DNA from: Sedimenticola sp.
GTDB taxonomy: Bacteria; Pseudomonadota; Gammaproteobacteria; Chromatiales; Chromatiaceae
Assembly (NCBI GenBank): GCA_027068915.1
Contig: JAMOLT010000010.1
Span: 186,001-250,000, forward strand
Direction of reading: 5' to 3'
DNA: 64,000 bases
The notes under the pieces were generated by a model. It was not told the DNA's origin. It did not search any database and was given only the letters and a program-made list of their open reading frames with translations. Positions 15,938 through 24,946 of the stretch are shown here, one piece after another; position 1 is the stretch's first letter, and the number at the start of each line of letters is the position of its first letter. Made by a program: the position numbers and the translations under genes.

Positions 15938-16648
15938 ATGCCTTATTTACGCGTATATCTGAACAATTCACTGCTGGATCAGTTCGAGCTGACAGATGGT
16001 CCGCTCACGATTGGCCGTGCCCCGGACAATGACATCGTCCTCGACAATCCCGGCGTATCCTCCCGTCATGCCATCGTGAAACCCCGGGGAAGCACCTATA
16101 CGCTTCTGGACAACAACAGCACCAACGGGACTTTTATCAACAGCAATCGCATAAAAGAGCAGGAGCTGGCTTTTCGTGATGAAATACAGGTGTACAACTT
16201 TGTACTGAAATACATGCCCCGCGCACGGCTGGCCACAACTGACGAACATTCCGGCAACCAGGCCGGCGCATCCGAGCATGCGGCAACAGTGGAAATTGCC
16301 ATTTCAGACATCAATGCGCTGAAGAAACTGCGCAAGCGCAACCAAACAGCCTATCTGGTACAGATCAGGGATGGCCGGCAGGCCGATAGCTACAGGCTGT
16401 CCGATATACGCTTTACCATTGGCCGTTCCAGCAGCTCCAACATACGCGCCGGGGGCTGGTTTGCACCAAAGACAGCTGCCACCCTGATCCGCCAACACAA
16501 TGTCTTTCATCTGTTACCCCATAAAAGGGGAAAGGTAAGAATCAATGGCAAGCCAGCCAGGGGAGAAAGCGCACTCAAACCAGGGGATCATATATCCGTT
16601 CGCGGAACGGAGTACGTCTTCCAGTACAAAACAGGCAATGGACGCTGA
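15938..16648 (+). CDS. FHA-domain protein (two FHA-like domains)
   Basis: A 236-residue cytoplasmic phosphothreonine-binding protein. The first FHA domain (about residues 1-95) has the full signature: TIGRAPDNDIVLDNPGVSSRH then NNSTNGTFIN. The second (about residues 140-232, FTIGRSSSSNIRAG to VRINGKPARG..LKPGDHISV) keeps the GR and the NG turn but has lost the S.RH motif, so it may not bind phosphopeptide. It overlaps the kinase gene by 11 bases, indicating tight coupling; it is a likely adaptor or substrate of that kinase. Confidence 0.9.
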   Translation: MPYLRVYLNNSLLDQFELTDGPLTIGRAPDNDIVLDNPGVSSRHAIVKPRGSTYTLLDNNSTNGTFINSNRIKEQELAFRDEIQVYNFVLKYMPRARLATTDEHSGNQAGASEHAATVEIAISDINALKKLRKRNQTAYLVQIRDGRQADSYRLSDIRFTIGRSSSSNIRAGGWFAPKTAATLIRQHNVFHLLPHKRGKVRINGKPARGESALKPGDHISVRGTEYVFQYKTGNGR

Positions 16649-18368
16649 CTCACCCGACATCCTTATCCCCGGGTACAGAATACTCAGCCTGATTGGCAAA
16701 GGAGCCAACGCCACCGTATATCTTGCATTGCAGGAATCCCTCAACCGCCATGTAGCGCTCAAGATTCTGCAGAGATTCGATCGTCCCGCGCAAGCCGTGC
16801 GCTTCTTCAACGAGGGGCAAATCGTTGCCTCCATGAACCACCCCAACATCATTACCATCTATGACATAGGCTCGGTGGGCAGCCAGCAGTATATTGCCAT
16901 GGAATACCTGGAAGGCGGCTCCTTGCGGGATCATATCGAAGATGGGGTTTCAGCTACAGCCGCCCTGGATATTGTCCAGCCTATCGCCAGTGCCCTTGAG
17001 TTCGTGCACCAGATGGGCATCGTGCACCGTGATATCAAGCCGGAGAATATTCTTTTTCACAAAAGCGGCATTCCCAAAATCACCGATTTCGGCGTGGCCA
17101 AGGCACTGGATCGGGACATGAACCTCACCATGGACGGCACCGCCCTGGGAAGCCCCTATTATCTAAGCCCTGAGCAGGCGGAAGGAAAAGACCTCGATGG
17201 CCGGTCCGACATCTATGCCTTGGGCGTCATACTGTTCGAGCTGCTGGCACAGCGCAAACCCTACCTTGGAGAATCCCAGATCGAGGTCATTTTCGGCCAC
17301 CTGAACAAACCCATCCCCGCATTGCCTGAACAATATCGCCACTATCAGGCGCTGGTGGAAAAAATGATGGCCAAGGATGCCGATGAACGATTTTCCTCCA
17401 CACGGGAAATGCTTGACTATCTGAACACGCTGCGCAATTTGGGCAACAGCAGATCCGGCCGAAGATCTGCCGATCTGGGTCGCGGCAAAAAGCCTGCGGG
17501 GAAAAAGCAGAACAGGGGCTTGCTCTCCTCCTTGCGCAACCATCCACTGCTTTCCACCGCGGCAGGCATCGCCCTGTTTCTGGCAGCGGCAGCCCTGGTG
17601 ATGACAGATCCCTCTTCACCGCCTGTCACCGCCGACATGACGGAAGGCGCGCCCCCCGCGCCTGTGGTGGAAGAAAACCTGGCCGCGGATGCCGCAATCA
17701 GCCTTGGCGAGCCGGAAATCTCCGTAGAAACCATTGAACCCACTGATGCTGCCCTCTCTGAAGAAGAGTTTTCCATACCAGTCATTGATCCGGATACCGC
17801 AGTTCCTGTAGCCATAGGGGAGGAGGAAGCTCCGACTGCTGTTGACCCAGTGGACAACGAAATGGCGACAGATATTACAGAGGATGCTGAAACAGGTGCA
17901 ACGGACATCGAAAGCGCCATAGCCGCCCTTGGCGAGCCTGGGGCAACCGAGGATGAGAGCACCGAATCATTGCTGCAAAAAGCAGAAGTGGCGCTGCAGA
18001 AATACCGCCTCACCAGCCCCAAAACCGACAGCGCCTACTATTACTACAGCAAGATACTGAAGATGGATCCAGGCAACAAGCAAGCCGTCAGAGGCATCAG
18101 AAGGCTGGCGGGGAAATATGGACTCCTGGCGGACAAGGCACTTAAAAAGGAGGATGAAAAGAAAGCTCGCACCTATATCGAGCGCGGCTTGCGCATACGC
18201 CCGAAGGATGCTTTGCTGCTGGCGAAAATGGCGCACCTGGATGAACTGGAAGCAGCAAGACTGGCGCCCCCCCCGCCACCGCCGGAGGCAGTAGAACCGC
18301 CGCCGCCAAAGCCCGAGCCCAAACCCCCGGTAAACACCAGCCTGCAGCTGCTGGAGTCGCTGGAATAA
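16638..18368 (+). CDS. Membrane-anchored Hanks-type Ser/Thr protein kinase
   Basis: A 576-residue kinase. The catalytic domain spans about residues 12-275: glycine loop IGKGANATVY, Lys42 (VALKIL), HRDIKPEN (Asp132), DFGVAK, and SPYYLSPEQA. A membrane helix lies at about 304-322 (LSTAAGIALFLAAAALVM). The outside part is acidic, then TPR-like repeats (YYYYSKILKMDPGNKQAVRG, ARTYIERGLRIRPKDALLL) and a proline-rich end. Start ATG 16638 lies inside the end of the FHA gene. With the FHA protein and the PP2C at 18565 it forms a phosphorylation switch like those regulating type VI secretion or the envelope; no T6SS gene is present here. Confidence 0.92.
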   Translation: MDADSPDILIPGYRILSLIGKGANATVYLALQESLNRHVALKILQRFDRPAQAVRFFNEGQIVASMNHPNIITIYDIGSVGSQQYIAMEYLEGGSLRDHIEDGVSATAALDIVQPIASALEFVHQMGIVHRDIKPENILFHKSGIPKITDFGVAKALDRDMNLTMDGTALGSPYYLSPEQAEGKDLDGRSDIYALGVILFELLAQRKPYLGESQIEVIFGHLNKPIPALPEQYRHYQALVEKMMAKDADERFSSTREMLDYLNTLRNLGNSRSGRRSADLGRGKKPAGKKQNRGLLSSLRNHPLLSTAAGIALFLAAAALVMTDPSSPPVTADMTEGAPPAPVVEENLAADAAISLGEPEISVETIEPTDAALSEEEFSIPVIDPDTAVPVAIGEEEAPTAVDPVDNEMATDITEDAETGATDIESAIAALGEPGATEDESTESLLQKAEVALQKYRLTSPKTDSAYYYYSKILKMDPGNKQAVRGIRRLAGKYGLLADKALKKEDEKKARTYIERGLRIRPKDALLLAKMAHLDELEAARLAPPPPPPEAVEPPPPKPEPKPPVNTSLQLLESLE

Positions 18369-18531
18369 AGGAACCTCCGATCAAGTCATGGACTCGTATC
18401 TTGTGCCCAGAATGCCCAGATCTTTCGTTGCAAATCTTCGCAATAGCCCGCTGTTATGTGCGATTCGCGCCTCCAGTCTGAACATTCTGAATCGCAATCT
18501 ACTTCGCCCGGACTTGACCAGAGGCTCCTAA
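18368..18531. repeat. Dispersed intergenic repeat (family B), copy 2
   Basis: The copy is inverted relative to 8533-8719. Shared blocks on the opposite strand are GATTCAGAATGTTC (rc of about 18479-18492), TTGCGAAGATTTGC and ATTCTGG.CACAAGATACGAGTC. Its terminal GGAACCTCCGATCAAGTC begins at the stop codon of the kinase gene. It occupies nearly all of the gap between the kinase and the phosphatase and may separate their transcription. Confidence 0.75.
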
Positions 18532-18564
18532 GCAGATCCATGCAACCAGGGAACAGATAAAGAC

Positions 18565-19317
18565 ATGGCTTGGGAGTTTGCGCATGGCTCAGACATTGGT
18601 GGCCGCCCCGAACAACAGGACAGTTACTCCATACTTGATCACATGGGAAACTACCTGCTGGTGCTGGCCGATGGCATGGGAGGCCGGGAACACGGCGCCA
18701 TGGCTTCAGATACGGTGATCGAAACGGCTCATACCCGTTTCTACTCTCCACACCGTGCCCATCCCGAGCAATTTCTGAAGCGGCTGTGCATGGAAGCACA
18801 CCGCAAAATCCTCAAACTGGGCCACAACCACAAGGCATCGTCCGGAAGCACAGCCATTTTCCTGTATCTGCAGGGAGAGGAGGCGTACTGGGCTCACGTT
18901 GGCGATTCCCGCCTGTACCATTTTCAGAACAACCACCTGCTCTTCCATACCAGAGACCATTCCCTGGTTGCCCTGCAAGAGGAAAACGATGAATTCGGCG
19001 ATTCCGCAGGAAACAACCAGTTATACATGTGCCTGGGCGGCAGCAACGACGTGGTTCCGGAAATCAACGCCTCCGGACTGAACCGCAATGACCTATTTCT
19101 CCTGTGCAGTGACGGCTTCTGGAACGAAATCTCGCCAGATGAAATCCTGCAGCAACTGGCACTACCGGGAACCTTGCAGTATCACACAGACATGCTGGTA
19201 CGCACCGCCAGCGAGCGGGGCGGAAAGAATGCAGACAACATCAGCCTGCTTGTTGCCCGGCATCAGTCCAAAAAGCGCCTGCCCAGGCTGTTGAAACGCA
19301 TGCTTGGGAAGCCCTGA
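18565..19317 (+). CDS. PP2C-family Ser/Thr protein phosphatase
   Basis: A 250-residue metal-dependent phosphatase. The PP2C motifs are in order: GGRPEQQDSY, LADGMGG (metal Asp), SGSTAIFLYL, HVGDSRLY, RDHSLV, CSDGFW and ADNISLLV. It has no membrane segment. It would reverse the phosphorylation made by the kinase at 16638-18368, from which it is separated by a repeat copy rather than being directly fused into the operon. It is convergent with the hydantoinase gene, 1 base apart. Confidence 0.93.
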   Translation: MAWEFAHGSDIGGRPEQQDSYSILDHMGNYLLVLADGMGGREHGAMASDTVIETAHTRFYSPHRAHPEQFLKRLCMEAHRKILKLGHNHKASSGSTAIFLYLQGEEAYWAHVGDSRLYHFQNNHLLFHTRDHSLVALQEENDEFGDSAGNNQLYMCLGGSNDVVPEINASGLNRNDLFLLCSDGFWNEISPDEILQQLALPGTLQYHTDMLVRTASERGGKNADNISLLVARHQSKKRLPRLLKRMLGKP

Positions 19318-19318
19318 G

Positions 19319-21292
19319 TCAATCGCCGGATACCGAACTCCTGCACAACAGCAGATTGCCTGCCCCATCCACGATGCACCGCCAACCAGCCGCCAGCCAG
19401 GTCGTGGCCACCTGCTCGGTGATGATTGCAGGACCGCTGATCTCCTGCCCGGCAGCCAGGGCCATCCGATCAAAGCAAGGCACCGGCCGGTTTTCACCCG
19501 CAGCCTGGCTGTACTGAAAGGGCTCGGCCGGTTGCCGGGTGGCTGGCGCTGACAGCTGGACGATGGTTCCCGGGCCACGCACGGAAACGCGTAGATTGAC
19601 CATTTCCAGAGGCAGATCGAGATCATGTCCATAGCGCTCGGCATGGCTTTGATGGAAGTCCCTGGCAGCTTGCATCAGGCTCCTCCAGGGTACATTCAGG
19701 GCATGGGATTGGCCTGCATAGCGCAGATCGAGGGAACAGGAAAGAGTACAGCTTTGCCGTGGAACCCCTTCTTCCTGCAAAGCAGCCAGAGCCTCTTCCG
19801 CCAATGCCTCCAGAGCTGCATCAAGCTGTTCATCCACAAGCTCACTCAGCTTCACCACCCAGGTGCGCGATAACTGCCGCCCCGGGCGTGCCACCAGCAT
19901 CCCCAGAGCAGACAACACGCCCCCATGCACGGGAACCAGCGCCCGTTGCATCCCCAGCGCATCCGCCAGCGCACATACATGCAACCCGCCCGCACCACCG
20001 AAGGAAACCAGCACAAATCCCCCAGGGTCGATGCCCCGCTGCACAGATATGGTTCGCAATGCCCTTGCCATGTGTTCATTGGCAATACGGATCACTCCCG
20101 CTGCCGCCTCTTGCATGGAGCAACCCATGGCCCGGGCCAGCTGTTGCAGCTCTTTTTCCGCCGCCGCCACATGCAGCTGCATCTCTCCACCCAGAAACCT
20201 GTCCGGCAGCAAACGCCCAAGCACCAGATTGGCATCTGTAACCGTCACCCCGGTGCCACCCCGGCCATAGCAAACAGGCCCGGGATCTGCACCTGCGGAC
20301 TCTGGCCCAACCTGCAGCATGCCACCCTCATCCAGCCAGGCGACGGAACCCCCACCCGCACCGATGGTATGCATATCCACCATGGGAACCGCTACTGGAT
20401 AGGGGCCGATGCGCCCTTCGGTGGTCAGGTTTGGCTCTCCGTCCAGCAACGCAACATCGGTGGACGTGCCCCCCATATCAAAACTGAGCATGCATCGACA
20501 GCCTGCTTTTTTCCCCAGAAAACCGGCAGCGACCAATCCCCCCGCAGGCCCGGAAAGCAGCATGCGCACCGCCTGGTCACCCGCCTGGGCTGCTGCCACC
20601 GTATCTCCGGAGCTTTGCATCACAGACACATGACTCCCAGCCATACCGGACTGCAAGCGCTGCAAATAGCCTTGCACCAGGGGCCCCACCCAGGCATTCA
20701 GCCAGGTTGCCATGCCACGCTCATACTCCCGGATCTCCGGCAAAACCATGGATGACAGGGATACAAACAGATTTTCCGGGAGTGCTGCCGCTATTTCCTG
20801 TTCGGTAGTGGCATCGAGCCAGGAAAACAGCAGGTTTACCGCCACCGAGCGGGGCCGGTGCTGTGCAATCACGGAGGCCAGCATTTTCAGGTCTTCCGCA
20901 GCAAGAGCATCTACAGGCTCTCCATCTGCACCCAGGCGTCCACCCACTTCCACGCACAGCTCCCGGGGCACGGGGGGCAGTTGCCGCTGCGGTTGCAGAT
21001 TGTACAACTCAGCCCGGTTCTGGCGACCAATACTGAGCATATCCGCAAAACCCCGGTTGGTGACAAACAGGGTTTTCACTCCCTTGCCTTCCAGCACCGC
21101 ATTGGTGGCCACGGTGGAACCATGCACCACCCGCAAGCGCTCACCCTGCAAACCAAGATCGGCAATGCCCTGTAAAATCGCCTGCTCTGGCGCATGAGGT
21201 GTGGACAGCAGCTTGTGCACCCTGAGCATTCCATCCCGCCACAGCACGAAATCAGTGAACGTGCCGCCGGTATCAACCCCGAGAAAAATCAT
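19319..21292 (-). CDS. Hydantoinase A / 5-oxoprolinase-type protein
   Basis: A 657-residue HyuA-type protein of the hydantoinase/oxoprolinase family: N-terminal FLGVDTGGTFTDFVL (ATP-site motif of the actin-like fold), then VVHGSTVATNAVLEGKG, SSEVLPEIREYERG-like block, the SGPAGG motif and FDMGGTSTDVALLDG, ending GGAGGLHVCALADALG and the C-terminal domain. These enzymes open cyclic amides such as hydantoins or 5-oxoproline with ATP, or carboxylate ketones, usually with a HyuB partner. No HyuB gene is in the window, so it is orphaned here or its partner lies elsewhere. Substrate not assignable. Confidence 0.88.
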   Translation of the reverse strand: MIFLGVDTGGTFTDFVLWRDGMLRVHKLLSTPHAPEQAILQGIADLGLQGERLRVVHGSTVATNAVLEGKGVKTLFVTNRGFADMLSIGRQNRAELYNLQPQRQLPPVPRELCVEVGGRLGADGEPVDALAAEDLKMLASVIAQHRPRSVAVNLLFSWLDATTEQEIAAALPENLFVSLSSMVLPEIREYERGMATWLNAWVGPLVQGYLQRLQSGMAGSHVSVMQSSGDTVAAAQAGDQAVRMLLSGPAGGLVAAGFLGKKAGCRCMLSFDMGGTSTDVALLDGEPNLTTEGRIGPYPVAVPMVDMHTIGAGGGSVAWLDEGGMLQVGPESAGADPGPVCYGRGGTGVTVTDANLVLGRLLPDRFLGGEMQLHVAAAEKELQQLARAMGCSMQEAAAGVIRIANEHMARALRTISVQRGIDPGGFVLVSFGGAGGLHVCALADALGMQRALVPVHGGVLSALGMLVARPGRQLSRTWVVKLSELVDEQLDAALEALAEEALAALQEEGVPRQSCTLSCSLDLRYAGQSHALNVPWRSLMQAARDFHQSHAERYGHDLDLPLEMVNLRVSVRGPGTIVQLSAPATRQPAEPFQYSQAAGENRPVPCFDRMALAAGQEISGPAIITEQVATTWLAAGWRCIVDGAGNLLLCRSSVSGD

Positions 21293-21328
21293 ACTTGCCG
21301 GTTACAATTGGTGACAATTGCCACATAT

Positions 21329-21489
21329 ATTAACCCGGCAACAATATATGTCATGTTCAGCGCTTTGGATTCGTGTCGGATCAAGGCGCGGCGCGCCGGC
21401 AAGGGTTGTTCCCTTGGCAAGCGCCTGTCCGCCTTGCCGTAAACGCGCTGGTTGCGGCTGAACACGATATATATTGTTGCCGGATTAAT
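21329..21489. repeat. Inverted-repeat element (family A, MITE-like), copy 2
   Basis: The ends 21329-21361 and 21457-21489 are 33-base inverted repeats identical at 30 positions; each reads ATTAA-CCGGCAACAATATAT-TC-TGTTCAGC-like from outside in. The interior is GC-rich (CAAGGCGCGGCGCGCCGGCA) and shares short matches with copy 1. It lies between the divergent hydantoinase and ABC-transporter genes and its right end is 44 bases from the ABC ATPase start, so it probably carries or displaces that gene's promoter. No ORF. Confidence 0.8.
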
Positions 21490-21532
21490 AAGATGTGCGT
21501 ACCGAAGCCAGAGCGACTATTATCGGCACAAC

Positions 21533-22441
21533 ATGGGAAAACTGTTACTAAGCGCCAATAACCTGGGTAGAAAAGACCAGGGAAAAGTCCGTCTCACGGG
21601 CTTCAACCTGGATCTGCACCAGGGCCAGACCGTGGGCCTGCTGGGCATCAATGGTGCAGGAAAATCCACCACCCTGGCATTGCTCAGTGGCGCACTGGCT
21701 CCCGGCAGCGGTTGCGTGGAAGTCCTGGGGATGAATCTGCATCAGCATCCTCAGGCGAGAAAACACATCGGGCTGCTGCCAGAAACACCGCCTCTGTATG
21801 CCAACCTCAGCGTAAACGAAAACCTGGATTTTGCCGCCCGACTGCGGGGCATGGCTTCCTCACAGATAACCAGCGCCAGGGAATCCGTAAAGAAACGCCT
21901 GGACCTGCACACTTTGGGGAAACGGCTTTGCGCTCGCCTGTCGAAAGGCATGGCGCAACGGGTGGCCATCGCTCAGGCGCTGATCCATTCGCCAAAGGTG
22001 CTGGTCCTGGACGAGCCCACTGCCGGGCTGGATCCCGCCCAGGCCCAGGAGCTGCGGGAACTGATCCGGGGACTGAGCGGCGAATGCGGCATTCTCCTCG
22101 CCAGCCATATCCTGGCCGATATGGAACAACTGTGCCAGCGGGTCATTGTCCTGAACGACGGGCGGCAGGTGGCGGAACAGGCCATGAACAACAACCGCAT
22201 GGTGCGTATCCGCCTGAAAACGCCCCCCCAAAACCCCGCGCAACTGATTGGCATCGCCTCCATACGCAAGGCGGAAGATCAGGGAAACGGCTGGTATCAG
22301 CTGGAGCTGGATGACGCCGGGGAAGCACTGGCCGAACAAATCACAGCTGCCGGATGGGGCCTGCTGGCGCTGATTCCCTCGCAGTACAATTTGCAATCCC
22401 TCCTCGCCCAAACCCTGAGCGCTACGGGAGAACAACCATGA
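21533..22441 (+). CDS. ABC transporter ATPase, GldA-like
   Basis: A 302-residue ABC ATPase. Walker A GINGAGKST (about residues 39-47), Q-loop region LLPETPPLYANLSV (E in place of the usual Q), signature LSKGMAQR, Walker B VLVLDEPTAGLDP, and H-loop SHIL. The layout matches GldA/CcmA-type export ATPases. ATG 21533 is chosen; an in-frame start at 21452 lies in the repeat element. Its stop overlaps the permease start (ATGA). It forms an operon with permease, GldG-like and DUF4340 genes, a set widely seen in gammaproteobacteria; substrate unknown. Confidence 0.92.
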   Translation: MGKLLLSANNLGRKDQGKVRLTGFNLDLHQGQTVGLLGINGAGKSTTLALLSGALAPGSGCVEVLGMNLHQHPQARKHIGLLPETPPLYANLSVNENLDFAARLRGMASSQITSARESVKKRLDLHTLGKRLCARLSKGMAQRVAIAQALIHSPKVLVLDEPTAGLDPAQAQELRELIRGLSGECGILLASHILADMEQLCQRVIVLNDGRQVAEQAMNNNRMVRIRLKTPPQNPAQLIGIASIRKAEDQGNGWYQLELDDAGEALAEQITAAGWGLLALIPSQYNLQSLLAQTLSATGEQP

Positions 22442-23172
22442 TCTGGGCCATCGCCCGCCGGGAAATACTGGGCAACTATGCCAGCGCCAGCGGCTGGATT
22501 GCCCTGGCGGCGGCGCAGTTGCTTCTGGCCTGGCTGCTGTTTTTGCAGCTGGAGGTGTACCTGAAGATTCTGCCGGAGCTGGCAGCCGGTAACAGCCCCA
22601 TGGGCATTATCGATCTGGTCATCAGCCCCACCCTGTCCTCCACGGCTCTGGTGCTGCTGATTCTCATCCCCCTGCAAGGCATGGGAAGTTTTGCCGATGA
22701 GCTGCGTAGCGGACGCATGGCCCTGTTGCTTTCCGCCCCGCTCTCCTCCTGGCGACTGGTATTGGGCAAATGGCTGGGGCTGCTGCTGAGCACGCTCCCC
22801 CTGGTGCTGCTGCCACTGCTCATGGTCTGGGTGCTGGAACTGGGCAGTGCGGTGGATGCGGGCCGCCTCGCGGCCAGCTTCCTCGGGCTGCTGCTGTTCG
22901 CCAGCATGGTCGCCGCCATCAGCATCTGGCTGTCTTCTATCAGCGAACAGCCCCTGACGGCAGCCGCCATGAGCTGGGGATTATTGTTTCTGTTATGGCT
23001 CCTCGACGGCAGCAGCGGCGGCGTCATGCAACTGTTGTCGCTGGATACGCATTTGCTGCCCTTCCTCCAAGGAATGGTGGCGACCCAGCACCTGGTTTAT
23101 TTTCTCGCCATCACCTTCACCACCCTGGGCCTGGCCACCCACCGCATCTGGCGCCTGGGAGGTGGCGAATGA
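22438..23172 (+). CDS. ABC transporter permease, GldF-like
   Basis: A 244-residue ABC-2 family permease with six predicted membrane helices (for example WIALAAAQLLLAWLLFLQL, LSSTALVLLILIPLQGMGSF, LGLLLSTLPLVLLPLLMVWVL). The cytoplasmic turn ADELRSGRMALLLSAPLSSW is typical of GldF/NosY-like permeases, which pair with the ATPase upstream. It overlaps both neighbours by ATGA, so the subunits are made together. Substrate unknown. Confidence 0.9.
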   Translation: MIWAIARREILGNYASASGWIALAAAQLLLAWLLFLQLEVYLKILPELAAGNSPMGIIDLVISPTLSSTALVLLILIPLQGMGSFADELRSGRMALLLSAPLSSWRLVLGKWLGLLLSTLPLVLLPLLMVWVLELGSAVDAGRLAASFLGLLLFASMVAAISIWLSSISEQPLTAAAMSWGLLFLLWLLDGSSGGVMQLLSLDTHLLPFLQGMVATQHLVYFLAITFTTLGLATHRIWRLGGGE

Positions 23173-24476
23173 GGTGGCGCCATCGCCTGCTGCAGTTGTT
23201 ACTGCTACTCTGTCTGGGGCTGACCCTGTATGTCGCCAGCATTATTTCGTTGCAATGGGACTGGAGCCGGGAGGGCCGCAACCAGCTGCACCCGCAAACC
23301 CTGGCGCTACTGCAACAATTGCAAGCGCCCCTGAAAGTAACGGCCTTCGTGCCGGATCATCCTTTGCAGCGCGCCACCATCACCACCTTGCTGGACAAAT
23401 ACCGCCAGCACCATCCCCGGCTGGCGCTGGAATTCATCGATCCCAGCCAGCAGCCGGAGCTGACCAGAAGCCTGGACATTCAGCACACGCCCCTATTGCT
23501 GCTGGAATACAACGGCAGACAGGAGCGCGTCAACACCGTCAACGAGCAGGTGCTGACAGAAGCCATCACCCGCCTGAGTCTGAAGGTGCAAGGCTGGATT
23601 GCAGGCATCCAGGGACATGGCGAAGCATCCCTTACAGGCAAGAGAAACTTTGATCTGGGGAGCTTCGGCCAGCTGCTGGAAGAAAAATCCTACAAGATCA
23701 TCGACCTGGAACTGAGCAGCACCGGCCAGATACCACAGAACGTACAACTGCTGGTGCTGGCGGCCCCCGCCACAGCCCTGACGGATAACGAACTGGCCAT
23801 CATCATCAACTATCTGGAGCAGGGCGGCGCCCTGCTGTGGCTCGCAGACGGCAAGATTCCCGCCCCCCTGGCGGACTATTTCGGCATCGTCTTTCTTCCC
23901 GGCATCATTGTGGACGCTGCAGCGGCGGATCTGGGCATGGACAGCCCTGCCATCGCCATCGGCAAGATGGCGCAAAACGCTCCCCTGGAGAAAACCCTGG
24001 CGGCGCCGGTCTTCCTGCCTCACGCCCGCGTCCCCGAGATCATGGCCGACAAGTGGAAGGCTGCACCGCTGTTGCTGACCGGCTCCCGCAGCTGGAACGA
24101 AACCGGCAAACTGCAGGGCAACATCGCCCGCAATCCACAATTTGGAGAGCAGCGCGGCCCATTGAACCTGGCTCTGGCACTGCAACGGAGTCGTACGGAC
24201 GGCAAGGAGCAAAAAGTCATCATCGTTGGCGACAGCGACTTCCTCAGCAACAGCTTTATCGGCAACGGTGCCAACCGGGATTTTGGTCTGGCGCTGATCC
24301 ACTGGCTCACCGACAACCGGCAGCTCATCGATATTCCCGAGTTCACACCAGCAGACCAGCAACTGCACTGGACCCCTGCCACCATTGCCTGGGTGGCGGC
24401 TGTTTTCCTGTTTGGCATTCCCGTGCTGCTGACAGCGACCGGCCTGTTCATCGGCTGGCGGCGGAAGAAGGCATGA
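23169..24476 (+). CDS. GldG-family auxiliary transport protein
   Basis: A 435-residue protein with an N-terminal helix (LLQLLLLLCLGLTLYVASII) and a C-terminal helix (IAWVAAVFLFGIPVLLTATGLFIGW), so both ends are in the inner membrane and a large periplasmic domain lies between. The middle part matches the GldG-like ABC-type uncharacterised transport domain: LKVTAFVPDHPL..TTLLDKYRQ, then VLTEAITRLSLKVQGWIAGIQGHGE and the IIVGDSDFLSNSF segment near the end. It overlaps the permease (ATGA) and the DUF4340 gene (ATGA). In Bacteroidetes GldAFG supports gliding; here a general export role is more likely. Confidence 0.88.
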   Translation: MRWRHRLLQLLLLLCLGLTLYVASIISLQWDWSREGRNQLHPQTLALLQQLQAPLKVTAFVPDHPLQRATITTLLDKYRQHHPRLALEFIDPSQQPELTRSLDIQHTPLLLLEYNGRQERVNTVNEQVLTEAITRLSLKVQGWIAGIQGHGEASLTGKRNFDLGSFGQLLEEKSYKIIDLELSSTGQIPQNVQLLVLAAPATALTDNELAIIINYLEQGGALLWLADGKIPAPLADYFGIVFLPGIIVDAAAADLGMDSPAIAIGKMAQNAPLEKTLAAPVFLPHARVPEIMADKWKAAPLLLTGSRSWNETGKLQGNIARNPQFGEQRGPLNLALALQRSRTDGKEQKVIIVGDSDFLSNSFIGNGANRDFGLALIHWLTDNRQLIDIPEFTPADQQLHWTPATIAWVAAVFLFGIPVLLTATGLFIGWRRKKA

Positions 24477-24943
24477 GTCCTGTCATTCGCACCAACTGGC
24501 TGCTTCTGGCAATTGCGGGGCTGCTGGGTTTCATCATCTATATGCATTCACAGCAACAAGACGGCTATACCCCGATCACGAAATTGGACGGCAACCGGAT
24601 CAACCGCATTCTCATCGAACACGAAAACACGGTGCTCGCCCGGCTCCAACGCCAGGAGAACGGCTGGGCAGACCTTGCATCCGGCAATCCGGTAACAAAC
24701 CAGGAGTGGATCACCAGGCTGCTGCATATTGCCCGCTTACCCAGCCTGCACAGCTTCCCTGCCGCTGACCTTGACCTGGAGGCGTTCGGCCTGCAGCCAC
24801 CAAATTACCAGTTGCGGCTGGATGACCAGATCATCCGCTTTGGCGGCATTGACCCCGCCTCCGGGCTGCGTTATATACAGCTGGGCCAGCAGATTCATTT
24901 GATCAGCGATGGCTATACCCATTACCTGACACCACCTCCCTGA
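24473..24943 (+). CDS. DUF4340-like membrane-anchored protein
   Basis: A 156-residue protein with an N-terminal anchor (WLLLAIAGLLGFIIYMHS) and a periplasmic domain in which HIARLPSLHSFPAADLDLEAFGL and LRLDDQIIRFGGIDPASGLRYIQ match the DUF4340 pattern seen beside GldG-type transporters. It is the last gene of the four-gene operon; the stop is 3 bases before mutM, which may be co-transcribed. Shorter than many DUF4340 proteins (one repeat rather than several). Function unknown. Confidence 0.75.
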   Translation: MSPVIRTNWLLLAIAGLLGFIIYMHSQQQDGYTPITKLDGNRINRILIEHENTVLARLQRQENGWADLASGNPVTNQEWITRLLHIARLPSLHSFPAADLDLEAFGLQPPNYQLRLDDQIIRFGGIDPASGLRYIQLGQQIHLISDGYTHYLTPPP

Positions 24944-24946
24944 GCC

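Noticed and set aside
16638-19317. FHA-kinase-PP2C as part of a type VI secretion cluster
   Set aside because: No Tss/Tag structural gene is found in the window, so only a resemblance to T6SS regulation can be stated.
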